Source of the DNA: JAUZPB01 sp037140715
GTDB taxonomy: Bacteria > Bacteroidota > Ignavibacteria > Ignavibacteriales > SURF-24
Assembly: GCA_037140715.1 (NCBI GenBank)
Contig: JBAXDX010000089.1
Coordinates: 1 to 11,905 of the forward strand
Length of the DNA stretch: 11,905 bases
Direction: 5' to 3'
Below, piece by piece: positions 6,811 through 11,905 of the stretch; positions within the stretch are counted from its first letter, which is position 1, and each line of letters begins with the position of its first letter. A model generated the notes under the pieces. It was not told the DNA's origin. It searched no databases and was given only the letters and a program-made list of their open reading frames with translations. A program made the translations under genes and the position numbers.

Positions 6811-6915
6811 CGCTGAGCGCGATGTTCAGATGGAAGCTAAATAGCTTGCTACTGCGAATATTACCAATAGTGTGATAACCCCCACTCCAATTGTGAATAT
6901 TACCAATAGTGCGAT
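6784..6915 (-). repeat. Three in-frame TM-coding 21-bp cores at the kinase B / SUMF1 B junction
   Basis: This is the same arrangement as in the first copy: cores at 6784-6804, 6856-6876 and 6895-6915, with the in-frame TGA between the first two. Sequence and spacing are unchanged, as expected because the junction lies inside the homogenised part of the duplication. Confidence 0.9.
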
Positions 6916-7881
6916 AAACACCAATTTATTTGTTTTTTTTCTGACTTTCTTTTCAGCACCTTTGTTGTTATCAGTCTTGTATTCTTGTTCAGGAACGAAT
7001 TCGCCCGCAGTCTTTGATGGTCTCACATCCGCTTTCTCTGCAATACTGACGGGAAGAGGAATATCCCTTAACTGCTCTCCGCACAGGAAGCATGTGGCAG
7101 GTCTCTTTTCCTTCTCCTTTTCAGTCATTCTGTAAATTACATTAACTATCGTATTACTCAGTGACGGAACTATCCTTTCCGGAGCAGTGATTGTTCCCCT
7201 TATTATCTCCTCCATTACTTCAAAGTCGCTCTCCGTATTCGTATTAAAGGGAAGTCTTCCTGTCAGCATTTCATAAAGAGTAATTCCGAGACTGTAAATA
7301 TCCGTTCTCTGGTCAATATCCTTTGAAGCCCTTATCTGTTCCGGCGACATATAATAAACCGTGCCCATCTTCGCCCCGGTCTTTGTCATTCCCTTATCGC
7401 CAAGTATCTTTGCTATGCCAAAATCCAGTATCTTTACGTTGTCACTGCTGTCTATGATAATATTGCCCGGCTTTATATCCCTGTGAATAACTCCTTTTGA
7501 ATGAGCATAGCCCAGAGCGTCCAGCATCCGGGAAAATATTACAGCCGCTCTTTTCTCCGGAACTGCTCCGTGCGCTGCTATCTTCTCCTTCAGCGTTGTT
7601 CCTTCCGCATACTCCATTACCATAAAATAACTGCCGTTTTCAACAAAGAAATTGTGCAGGGAAACTATATTGGGATGAATCAGACCGGCCTGGACTCTTG
7701 CTTCCTGGCGGAATCTTTCGGTAAACAGATTATCCTGAGTCAGCAAAGGGTTCAGCGCCTTAATGGCAGCCTTTCGGTCAAGCATTGTATCTTCCGCTAA
7801 ATACACGCTGCCCATGCCCCCTTCGCCTATCTTTCTGATTATCCTGTAATCCCGTACTGTGTCATTCTCCTGTAGTATCAC
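6826..7881 (-). CDS. Membrane-anchored Ser/Thr protein kinase, copy B
   Basis: The protein is identical in all 351 residues to copy A, with the same catalytic marks (Lys41, HRD 133-135, DFG 153-155, SPE 179-181) and the same C-terminal hydrophobic stretch. The GTG start (7881) has a GAGGAGA Shine-Dalgarno site at 7890-7896. It is the first kinase transcribed, 133 nt downstream of the 349-residue membrane protein gene. Near its 5' end three synonymous codon differences from copy A (Leu, Ala and Lys codons) show that the duplication is older than the perfect identity of the remainder. The frame continues after TGA into SUMF1-like B. With identical kinase domains, the two receptors would give the same intracellular output from different external C-termini. 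Confidence 0.95.
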   Translation of the reverse strand: MILQENDTVRDYRIIRKIGEGGMGSVYLAEDTMLDRKAAIKALNPLLTQDNLFTERFRQEARVQAGLIHPNIVSLHNFFVENGSYFMVMEYAEGTTLKEKIAAHGAVPEKRAAVIFSRMLDALGYAHSKGVIHRDIKPGNIIIDSSDNVKILDFGIAKILGDKGMTKTGAKMGTVYYMSPEQIRASKDIDQRTDIYSLGITLYEMLTGRLPFNTNTESDFEVMEEIIRGTITAPERIVPSLSNTIVNVIYRMTEKEKEKRPATCFLCGEQLRDIPLPVSIAEKADVRPSKTAGEFVPEQEYKTDNNKGAEKKVRKKTNKLVFIALLVIFTIGVGVITLLVIFAVASYLASI

Positions 7882-7926
7882 TTTTCAACTCTCCTCAATA
7901 TTTTACTTGTCTGACCTTACTTTGAC

Positions 7927-7949
7927 GGCAAAGGAAGTGTGCCTTTGCC
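7927..7949 (-). promoter_or_regulatory. Hairpin in the 133-nt spacer upstream of kinase B
   Basis: GGCAAAGG (7927-7934) and CCTTTGCC (7942-7949) form an 8-bp stem with a 7-nt loop. It lies between the stop of the membrane protein gene (8015) and the kinase B start. No U tract follows on the minus strand (GTCAAAGTAAGG comes next), so a classical terminator is unlikely. A processing site, attenuator or binding site is possible. The spacer is the longest in the operon, so a secondary promoter for the kinase genes could also lie here; I could not identify one with confidence. Confidence 0.4.
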
Positions 7950-8014
7950 TGTCTTACGAAGAATCTTATATTCGCATAATTGAAACCGCGATGTAATCGT
8001 TAGTGAATTAGAAA

Positions 8015-9064
8015 TTATAGAGCAGGGGTATCATTAATTTTTGACCGCATTTCCCTTATATCTCCAGCCATATTAATACTAAGCCCAAGTAATTCTAAGG
8101 CAATTCCAATGATCCAGATTGTTATTATACATTGAAGCAATGAAGACAACAGAGTTAAGGCTAATGCTGAGAAATTATATTTAATCTCGGCATTCAGGTT
8201 TTTCAGGTCATCTTCCCATCTTGAGATTATGCTGTTTAATCCTGAGCTGGTTTGTTTAAGCATATTTAAATCGGGCTGAATATCTAAGCGCAAATTATCC
8301 TCTGAAAATTTTTCCAAAGCTTCTTTTGTTGTCTGGGCAGCGTACCAGTTATCGGTATATATTCTAAGAATATTTGCCGCATCAGCTCCAATATACTGCT
8401 GATTTATATATTTTATTACTGCATATTTTCTACCTGATAAACTTCCATTATTATTATCCAGATAACTTTTTATCGCCAGAAATATATTATTGATCTCAGG
8501 ATTGTTATAAATAGCTGGTTCCAATGATTTGTTATCCGAAACAGCTTTTTGTAATTCATTCTTCTTTTCATTCTTGAAATTATTGATAAGCTGATCTTTT
8601 TTATCTGCCCAGTCTTTGTCTGTCTGTTGGATTTTTGAATCTGCTGCTGTCAGTTCATTCTTTTTTTCGCTAACTGTAGCTTCAAGCTCTGTAATCCTGT
8701 CTCTTAAATATTTAGGCGGAAGAAAATTATTCCATGCAGATACAATCCCCACTGCAATAATACTTAGTGAAATTACTACTAACAGCAGTTGCGCAAAAAT
8801 CAGAAATTTATTTAATAAATACTGTTTACTACCCGAAAATTCCTTCTCTCCTTTATTCCCAAAATCCGACAGAACAAGAAATGCTTCTTTAAGATAGAGC
8901 AGCAGACTATAGAATAAAGATGCAAGGGTCATCAGAGCACCTAAATAAAAACTCCCGATTTTATTACGAATCAAAAGATATGTAATTATATTAATTAAGA
9001 TTACAAAGAGAATAATTGTTGCAGCAAGATGCTCACGCAAAGAAAGGAACAGATTTTCGTACAT
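8015..9064 (-). CDS. Membrane protein with four predicted TM segments and a central coiled-coil/soluble domain
   Basis: I recognise no family for this 349-residue protein. Hydrophobic segments lie at about 14-32, 38-57, 86-110 and 299-325. Between the third and fourth is a large soluble part: a charged coiled coil (about 121-175, rich in Lys/Glu/Asp) followed by a mixed helical region (180-295). With four TM segments, both termini would be on the same side of the membrane, and the coiled-coil domain on that same side or opposite depending on which loop rule applies. The ATG is preceded by AGGAG (7 nt spacing). It is the first gene of the set and all later genes follow on the same strand, so it probably leads the operon. 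It may scaffold or modulate the kinase receptors, but only position supports that. Confidence 0.82.
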   Translation of the reverse strand: MYENLFLSLREHLAATIILFVILINIITYLLIRNKIGSFYLGALMTLASLFYSLLLYLKEAFLVLSDFGNKGEKEFSGSKQYLLNKFLIFAQLLLVVISLSIIAVGIVSAWNNFLPPKYLRDRITELEATVSEKKNELTAADSKIQQTDKDWADKKDQLINNFKNEKKNELQKAVSDNKSLEPAIYNNPEINNIFLAIKSYLDNNNGSLSGRKYAVIKYINQQYIGADAANILRIYTDNWYAAQTTKEALEKFSEDNLRLDIQPDLNMLKQTSSGLNSIISRWEDDLKNLNAEIKYNFSALALTLLSSLLQCIITIWIIGIALELLGLSINMAGDIREMRSKINDTPAL

Positions 9065-9142
9065 TTTGGCTCCTGTTAAGATAATTTAAGAGATACGTAT
9101 TATGATTAAGCAAATTTGAAAAATGTTTATGTCCCGCCTTTT

Positions 9143-9220
9143 ACTGATTATATTCTGCTCTTCCGCTAAATTCAGCGTACTTTATTAAAGCCTGTTAATA
9201 CCGGTTCATGATTACCTCCT
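9143..9220 (-). pseudogene. Relic of a DUF805-family gene start
   Basis: On the minus strand a perfect AGGAGGT (9220-9214) is followed by ATG at 9209. The reading is MNRY, a TAA stop, then QALIKYAEFSGRAEYNQ and a second stop. DUF805 membrane proteins characteristically begin with MNxYxxxLKKYAxFSGRAxxxEY, so the relic matches this N-terminus with one stop codon at residue 5 and about three residues missing after GRA. The remainder of the gene (normally about 110-130 residues with TM segments) is absent; sequence after this point runs into the leader of the 349-residue membrane protein gene. The match is from memory of the family pattern, not a search. Confidence 0.6.
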
Positions 9221-9329
9221 TTTTTGTTCTGCTGATGCCGGCTTTCTTCAGAATACGTCCTGTGTTATCGAACTCTGACTGCCGTTTTTATTTATTTTGT
9301 TTGTTATTGACAATGAAAGACTGTCAGCA

Positions 9330-9492
9330 ATATATATAATTATTATTAAAAAAACATCGGTATAAGTACGTAGAACCATGCGAACGATTACGTAGGACAA
9401 TTGGCAGGCAAGGACATTTCGGGCTGTTTTTTTGCGGGATTTCAGAGAATTATTATATCCGGACGGGGATTATTTCATCAGAATTTTTCTCC
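9330..9492. repeat. Imperfect direct repeat, copy 1, with CCATGCG motif
   Basis: This copy shares with 9580-9740 an ordered set of blocks: AATATATAT, CGGTA, CCATGCGAAC, an ATTTC-x-GGCT-x-TTTTTTT stretch, TTTCAGAGAATTAT, a C-x-GAACGG/GGACGGGG block and ATTATTT. The direct match CCATGCGAACGATTACGTAG sits at 9376-9395, preceded by another TACGTAG at 9367. No open frame runs through it. It could be a decayed duplicated leader or a family of intergenic repeats. Confidence 0.55.
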
Positions 9493-9579
9493 CCCACGGT
9501 TGCCGGTTTAATATTATATGGAGGAAAAAACTTTGATTTTATTCAGTTTTCAATGTTTTTATGTTGCCGGAAGTACCGG

Positions 9580-9740
9580 CTGAATATATATTATTCTTCC
9601 CGGTAAAAACCATGCGGACAGATATGTAGTCCATGCGAACAGTTCGCAAAAAATCCGGCGGCTGGTGTTATTTCCGGCTATTTTTTTACAAATTTTCAGA
9701 GAATTATCTGCCTGAACGGAAATTATTTTATCTAAAATAC
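9580..9740. repeat. Imperfect direct repeat, copy 2, with two CCATGCG motifs
   Basis: This is the partner of the 9330-9492 repeat, about 250 bp downstream. CCATGCGGAC (9610) and CCATGCGAAC (9631) are spaced 21 bp apart. The second includes the palindrome GCGAAC-A-GTTCGC (9635-9647). The order of blocks is kept with indels. Confidence 0.55.
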
Positions 9741-9772
9741 AAATATGATGCTTTTATGGGGTGGGGAAATGC

Positions 9773-10025
9773 CCCAATGTTGTCAGGTTAAGGTTCAAAA
9801 CATTTATTGCGCCCTTTCAGGGCTTTTGGGGTTGTCGTGGGAATTTATTTTTCACAGGGCGATTGCCCTGTGCTATTATATTTCGCCCTTTCAGGGCTGA
9901 ATTAGCCCTGAAAGGGCGAAATATATCAGCGATGGGCAACAGCCCATCGAACAAAACAGAATAAAAATCCATAAGCCCTGAAAGGGCGCAATAAAAGTTT
10001 TCTGTCTTAACCTGACAACATTGGG
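9773..10025. mobile_element. Multi-hairpin repeat element, copy 1 (MITE/REP-like)
   Basis: This is a 253-bp element with perfect 20-bp terminal inverted repeats: CCCAATGTTGTCAGGTTAAG at 9773-9792 and its reverse complement at 10006-10025. Imperfect inverted similarity extends inward, including GCGCCCTTTCAGGGC-type blocks. It contains three strong hairpins: CACAGGGC/GCCCTGTG (9853-9872, 4-nt loop), a perfect 22-bp stem with 5-nt loop (9877-9925), and CGATGGGC/GCCCATCG (9930-9949, 4-nt loop). Its right 179 bp (9847-10025) is identical to 11578-11756. It has no credible coding capacity; open frames across it are low-complexity readings of the palindromes. It is probably mobilised by a transposase elsewhere in the genome. 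Confidence 0.8.
9877..9925. repeat. 22-bp perfect stem-loop in element copy 1
   Basis: The left arm 9877-9898 and right arm 9904-9925 are fully complementary around a GAATT loop, with CGCCCTTTCAGGGCT at the core. Transcribed in either direction it would form a very stable hairpin and might end transcription for the YgiT-like gene, which reads toward it. The same structure is at 11608-11656. Confidence 0.85.
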
Positions 10026-10149
10026 CATTTATCTGATTCAGCATCCGTATTTATTCCTTACAGGAGGCTGTTTTCGATATTTGCCGGAATATTGAATTGT
10101 GCCCTGACAGCCTCAGTAACCATCAGGTTCTAAATATTTTTCAGAACAA

Positions 10150-10395
10150 TTAAGATACTTTTTTATAGTGAAATAACTCAGCTTCTATATGTTGCGACTC
10201 ATTTACTTTTCCATCAGGCATCTTTCTTAACTGTCCGGTGGTTTCAACTGAAAATGTCTCTTCCCCGCAGTAAGAACAAATCTCAACCGGAACATTTTCA
10301 ATAATCACATATCTTCCATCTATATTAAATGTCTCAATAATAAACTTGTTTTCACGTCTTCCTGTTTTACAGACCTCACAGACAGCATTTTCCAT
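10150..10395 (-). CDS. YgiT-type zinc-finger antitoxin-like protein
   Basis: The 81-residue protein starts MENAVCEVCKTG and carries two CxxC pairs (Cys6/Cys9 and Cys40/Cys43), with the middle GRYVIIENVPVEICSYCGE typical of YgiT-type zinc-finger (MqsA N-domain-like) proteins. These are usually antitoxins or transcription regulators in toxin-antitoxin pairs. I chose the ATG at 10395, not the upstream in-frame ATG at 10437, because AAGGAG (10405-10410) lies 9 nt before it. The usual partner, a DUF4258 or MqsR-like RNase toxin directly upstream, is not visible in 10396-10626, so the gene looks orphaned or its partner is decayed. No C-terminal HTH domain is present. It may now act only as a regulator or be a remnant. 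Confidence 0.85.
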   Translation of the reverse strand: MENAVCEVCKTGRRENKFIIETFNIDGRYVIIENVPVEICSYCGEETFSVETTGQLRKMPDGKVNESQHIEAELFHYKKVS

Positions 10396-10626
10396 TGTTA
10401 TTTTCTCCTTGTTTTGTTTGTAGCTGTAATCATTCATTTGGCGGTATTATTATTATTTCAGGCGAAATCAGGGCTTGTCTGATTAGAATCATAAAATTAT
10501 CAGGAACTGTGATCCGGATGATTCAGCCTTTACAGGTTTGTATAAAAAAAATAAGACCCGATTCGTTGCCGGGGCTGACAACTCTAAAAGAGGAATTTGT
10601 TTTACACCCATACAGGGTTTTGTATC
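10396..10626. other. 231-bp spacer upstream of the YgiT-like gene, no recognisable gene
   Basis: This is where a partner toxin of the YgiT-like protein would be expected. No coding frame longer than about 45 codons reads on the minus strand. The part 10470-10520 has a run of related short motifs (TCTGATTAGAATCAT, AATTATCAGG, GATGATTCAG), like a decayed low-complexity repeat. Confidence 0.4.
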
Positions 10627-11142
10627 TTAAACAGATTGTGTTTCTACGACCTTAATCATCTGCGCTAAATCGTTGCTTCTTTCTTTCTGATTTTGAAGAT
10701 ACAGAAATCCGTTAGCTTTATAAAAGTTTATTAGTTTAGGCTTTTCTTCGCATTCTAATATAACCAGTCTGCAGCCTACGCACTCCTGCGCAACAAAAAT
10801 CATCGACATTGCTTCTTCTAATAGATCTTTACCAGGTATATTATCTTTAGCATTGCTATTTTTCCCTAACTGACCTATTAAGAACGCAGGAATCTCATTC
10901 TCCAGTCTTTTTTTACCTCCCAGTTTTCCTGCTATTCTTTTAGGTATCGAGTCAGACGGAATCTTAACCGACTTTAGAGAAAGGGTATAGTAAGCCAGAA
11001 TATCGTTTTTGTTATTCTTGTTGGTGTGCAGATTGTATATTATAAACGTTCTGCTTCTAAATGACTTCTCGTATTCAACAGCCTTATGATTAAAGAATGT
11101 CGCTATGTCTGAGTTTAGCTCGCATTCAAATGGTTCAAACAA
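10627..11142 (-). CDS. GNAT acetyltransferase, toxin-like (TacT type)
   Basis: This protein of about 171 residues has the GNAT plan: an acceptor-side strand with ILAYYTLSLKSV (48-59), and the acetyl-CoA pyrophosphate loop region FLIGQLGKNSNAKDNIPGKDLL (from 87, split by the conserved QLG and PGKDLL). It also has VILECEEKPKLINFYKANGF (127-146) with Tyr141 at the position of the catalytic Tyr of TacT-like toxins. Such enzymes acetylate aminoacyl-tRNA and stop translation; here that is inferred from family and layout. A 56-residue antitoxin-like gene ends 47 nt upstream. The start is uncertain: no ATG exists in frame, TTG at 11142 is the listed choice, and CTG at 11151 has GGAAG 5 nt upstream. 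The frame is open back to 11217, overlapping the upstream gene. Confidence 0.8.
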   Translation of the reverse strand: MFEPFECELNSDIATFFNHKAVEYEKSFRSRTFIIYNLHTNKNNKNDILAYYTLSLKSVKIPSDSIPKRIAGKLGGKKRLENEIPAFLIGQLGKNSNAKDNIPGKDLLEEAMSMIFVAQECVGCRLVILECEEKPKLINFYKANGFLYLQNQKERSNDLAQMIKVVETQSV

Positions 11143-11189
11143 CTTCCACAGGTCTTCTTCCGGATGTTTTGAGCCTGTAATTATTTTAC

Positions 11190-11360
11190 CTAATGAGACA
11201 GACGCGTTAATATTTTAGCTCCTTCTTCTAACTTGTCCGCCATTTCCTGAGCATTGTATTTTGGCTTGATCTTTACCGGATTCTCTAAAGCTTTGAACAG
11301 AATCTCAGCTGCCTTTTTGCTTTTTATTACTATTCTTCTGTCAAATGTTGACGTAGCCAT
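11190..11360 (-). CDS. 56-residue antitoxin-like protein upstream of the GNAT gene
   Basis: The ATG at 11360-11358 and TAG at 11192-11190 give 56 residues beginning MATSTFDRRIVIKSKKAAE and ending in LTRLSH. The start is preceded by GGGAG (11367-11371) about 6 nt upstream. Small proteins with an MATSTFxxxIVI N-terminal strand and a charged helical tail are commonly found just ahead of GNAT toxin-like genes, so it is probably the neutralising partner and autoregulator. No ribbon-helix-helix domain is evident beyond the first strand and helix. The call rests on size, codon layout, Shine-Dalgarno site and position. Confidence 0.75.
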   Translation of the reverse strand: MATSTFDRRIVIKSKKAAEILFKALENPVKIKPKYNAQEMADKLEEGAKILTRLSH

Positions 11361-11496
11361 GGAAAACTCCCTGATTAATTATATGTTTATTTGTTGTACA
11401 ATTCATGCGAAGTATATTATAGTCTAAACGTATATATGATATCGAACGTTCCGTGTGAATAGTTAATACTTAGCTGCTGTTCTGACAGGCATTTAT
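11361..11496 (-). promoter_or_regulatory. Probable promoter/operator of the antitoxin-GNAT pair
   Basis: The 136-nt leader is AT-rich and holds two TATAAT boxes on the minus strand, at 11416-11421 and 11378-11383. The second would leave too short a leader before the Shine-Dalgarno site, so the first is the better -10 candidate. No good -35 is seen. Short palindromic pieces (GAACGTTC near 11443-11450) could be operator sites for the antitoxin. Confidence 0.3.
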
Positions 11497-11756
11497 CCAA
11501 TGCTGTCAGGTTAAGGTTCAAAACATTTATTGCTTTTATTACGCCCCTGTGGGGCTTTAGGTTGTGTAAGGGTATCCATTTTTCACAGGGCGATTGCCCT
11601 GTGCTATTATATTTCGCCCTTTCAGGGCTGAATTAGCCCTGAAAGGGCGAAATATATCAGCGATGGGCAACAGCCCATCGAACAAAACAGAATAAAAATC
11701 CATAAGCCCTGAAAGGGCGCAATAAAAGTTTTCTGTCTTAACCTGACAACATTGGG
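11497..11756. mobile_element. Multi-hairpin repeat element, copy 2
   Basis: This is a 260-bp copy in the same orientation as the first. The left end CCAATGCTGTCAGGTTAAG (11497) has one mismatch to the perfect terminal repeat; the right end (11737-11756) is perfect. The right 179 bp (11578-11756) equals 9847-10025 base for base, while the left ~80 bp differs, including a TTTTATTACGCCCCTGTGGGGC hairpin where copy 1 has GCGCCCTTTCAGGGC. The large stem-loop lies at 11608-11656. No target-site duplication is evident. Confidence 0.8.
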
Positions 11757-11905
11757 GTCGCCATAGGGTACCTGATAATAGAATATATAAAGGGTCTTAG
11801 TGATAAATGGTAGCTTTGCGTTTTCCTCTGTCGTTAACTGATGCTCTTTACATTTTATTGCTATTGCCATCCGGTTCCGTTCTTTTTTGCTCATTGTCAG
11901 TTCTT
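11622..11905 (-). CDS. Partial open frame entering from the right edge and ending inside element copy 2
   Basis: The frame is open to the window edge. It has an ATG at 11894 (MSKKERNRM) and another at 11870 (MAIAIKCKEHQLTTEENAKL, with GGAACCGG before it). Unique sequence lasts about 45 codons, to YQVPYGD. The frame then enters the terminal repeat of the element (PNVV at 11757 downward) and stops at a TGA at 11622-11624 in the palindromes. The tail is low-complexity element translation. It may be a gene truncated by the element, a small protein, or chance. No family is recognised. Confidence 0.35.
   Translation of the reverse strand, partial: ELTMSKKERNRMAIAIKCKEHQLTTEENAKLPFITKTLYIFYYQVPYGDPNVVRLRQKTFIAPFQGLWIFILFCSMGCCPSLIYFALSGLIQP

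Larger units (their letters stand above)
6001..7925 (-). repeat. Tandem duplication, unit B (kinase + SUMF1-like)
   Basis: This is the second unit of the 1939-bp-offset duplication. Identity with unit A covers 6232-7794. The borders are sharp on both sides, with homologous but diverged sequence beyond them, which is the pattern of a gene-conversion tract. Confidence 0.92.
9065..9772. other. 708-bp non-coding, repeat-rich gap
   Basis: No intact gene is seen on either strand. The gap holds the DUF805 relic (9143-9209), an imperfect ~160-bp direct repeat (about 9330-9492 and 9580-9740) and three CCATGCG-type motifs. A GCCGG/CCGGC mini-hairpin lies at 9566-9580. The operon promoter should lie near 9066-9140 on the minus strand; a CATAAT near 9090-9110 is a possible -10 box, but no convincing -35 was found. 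Confidence 0.6.

Noticed and set aside
1..9064. Type VI secretion regulatory locus (kinase, phosphatase, FHA)
   Set aside because: No T6SS structural genes (Tss/VgrG/Hcp) are visible; the accessory proteins here are of different types.
6001..9064. A complete diversity-generating retroelement in the window
   Set aside because: No reverse transcriptase, Avd-like gene or template repeat was found; only the variable-tip pattern is present.
9521..9580. Plus-strand mini-gene after GGAGG near 9522 (TTG start, 16 codons)
   Set aside because: It is very short, AT-rich and without similarity; it is probably chance.
9761..10044. Short open frames on both strands across the repeat element
   Set aside because: They read through terminal repeats and hairpins (RPFRA, ALKGRNI-like strings from the palindromes) and have no ribosome sites or family pattern.
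9773..11756. CRISPR array
   Set aside because: There are only two long, self-complementary copies 1.7 kb apart, without short regular repeat-spacer units.

Overview
The window holds a long set of genes that all read on the minus strand (about 9064 down to 1). They look like one operon for Ser/Thr phosphorylation signalling at the cell envelope. To its right (about 9065 to 11905) lies a repeat-rich accessory region with a decayed gene, two copies of a multi-hairpin repeat element and toxin-antitoxin-type genes. Base composition is AT-rich, several starts have clear Shine-Dalgarno sites (AGGAG type), and gene families such as kinase/formylglycine-generating-enzyme-like pairs and FHA-zinc ribbon proteins are present. 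This suggests a free-living bacterium, possibly of the FCB (Bacteroidota/Ignavibacteriota-like) or spirochaete groups. That placement is a weak inference, because no rRNA or ribosomal protein gene is present.

The operon, in order of transcription, is: a 349-residue membrane protein with a coiled coil (9064-8015); kinase copy B (7881-6826) and FGE-sulfatase/SUMF1-like domain protein copy B (6810-6001); kinase copy A (5942-4887) and SUMF1-like copy A (4871-4062); a zinc-ribbon FHA protein (3996-3337); a 108-residue unknown protein (3302-2976); a secreted/anchored vWA protein with a cytoplasmic FHA domain (2964-1384); a PP2C phosphatase with a membrane anchor (1306-191); and a lipoprotein cut by the left edge (194-1). 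Kinase and phosphatase are writer and eraser. The two FHA proteins are candidate readers, and both carry repeated acidic-basic-Thr motifs, several with Asp at Thr+3. The SUMF1-like domains are predicted to lie outside the membrane and could act as ligand-binding sensors.

The most unusual region is the tandem 1939-bp duplication of the kinase/SUMF1 pair. In each copy the kinase reading frame ends in a TGA. The same frame then continues 15 nt later into the SUMF1-like gene, which has no evident Shine-Dalgarno site. A duplicated membrane-segment-coding repeat surrounds the stop. This points to a split kinase-TM-SUMF1 receptor, or to one made by readthrough. The two copies appear identical over about 1.56 kb, yet their last ~77 codons differ sharply at the surface-loop positions that vary in C-type-lectin-fold targets of diversity-generating retroelements. 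No template repeat or reverse transcriptase is present in this window.

The right part contains a relic of a DUF805 gene (9209-9143), an imperfect ~160-bp direct repeat with CCATGCG motifs, and two direct copies of a ~255-bp element with terminal inverted repeats and strong internal hairpins (9773-10025 and 11497-11756). These elements bracket a YgiT-type zinc-finger antitoxin-like gene, a GNAT toxin-like gene and a 56-residue antitoxin-like gene. An open frame from the right edge runs into the second element.
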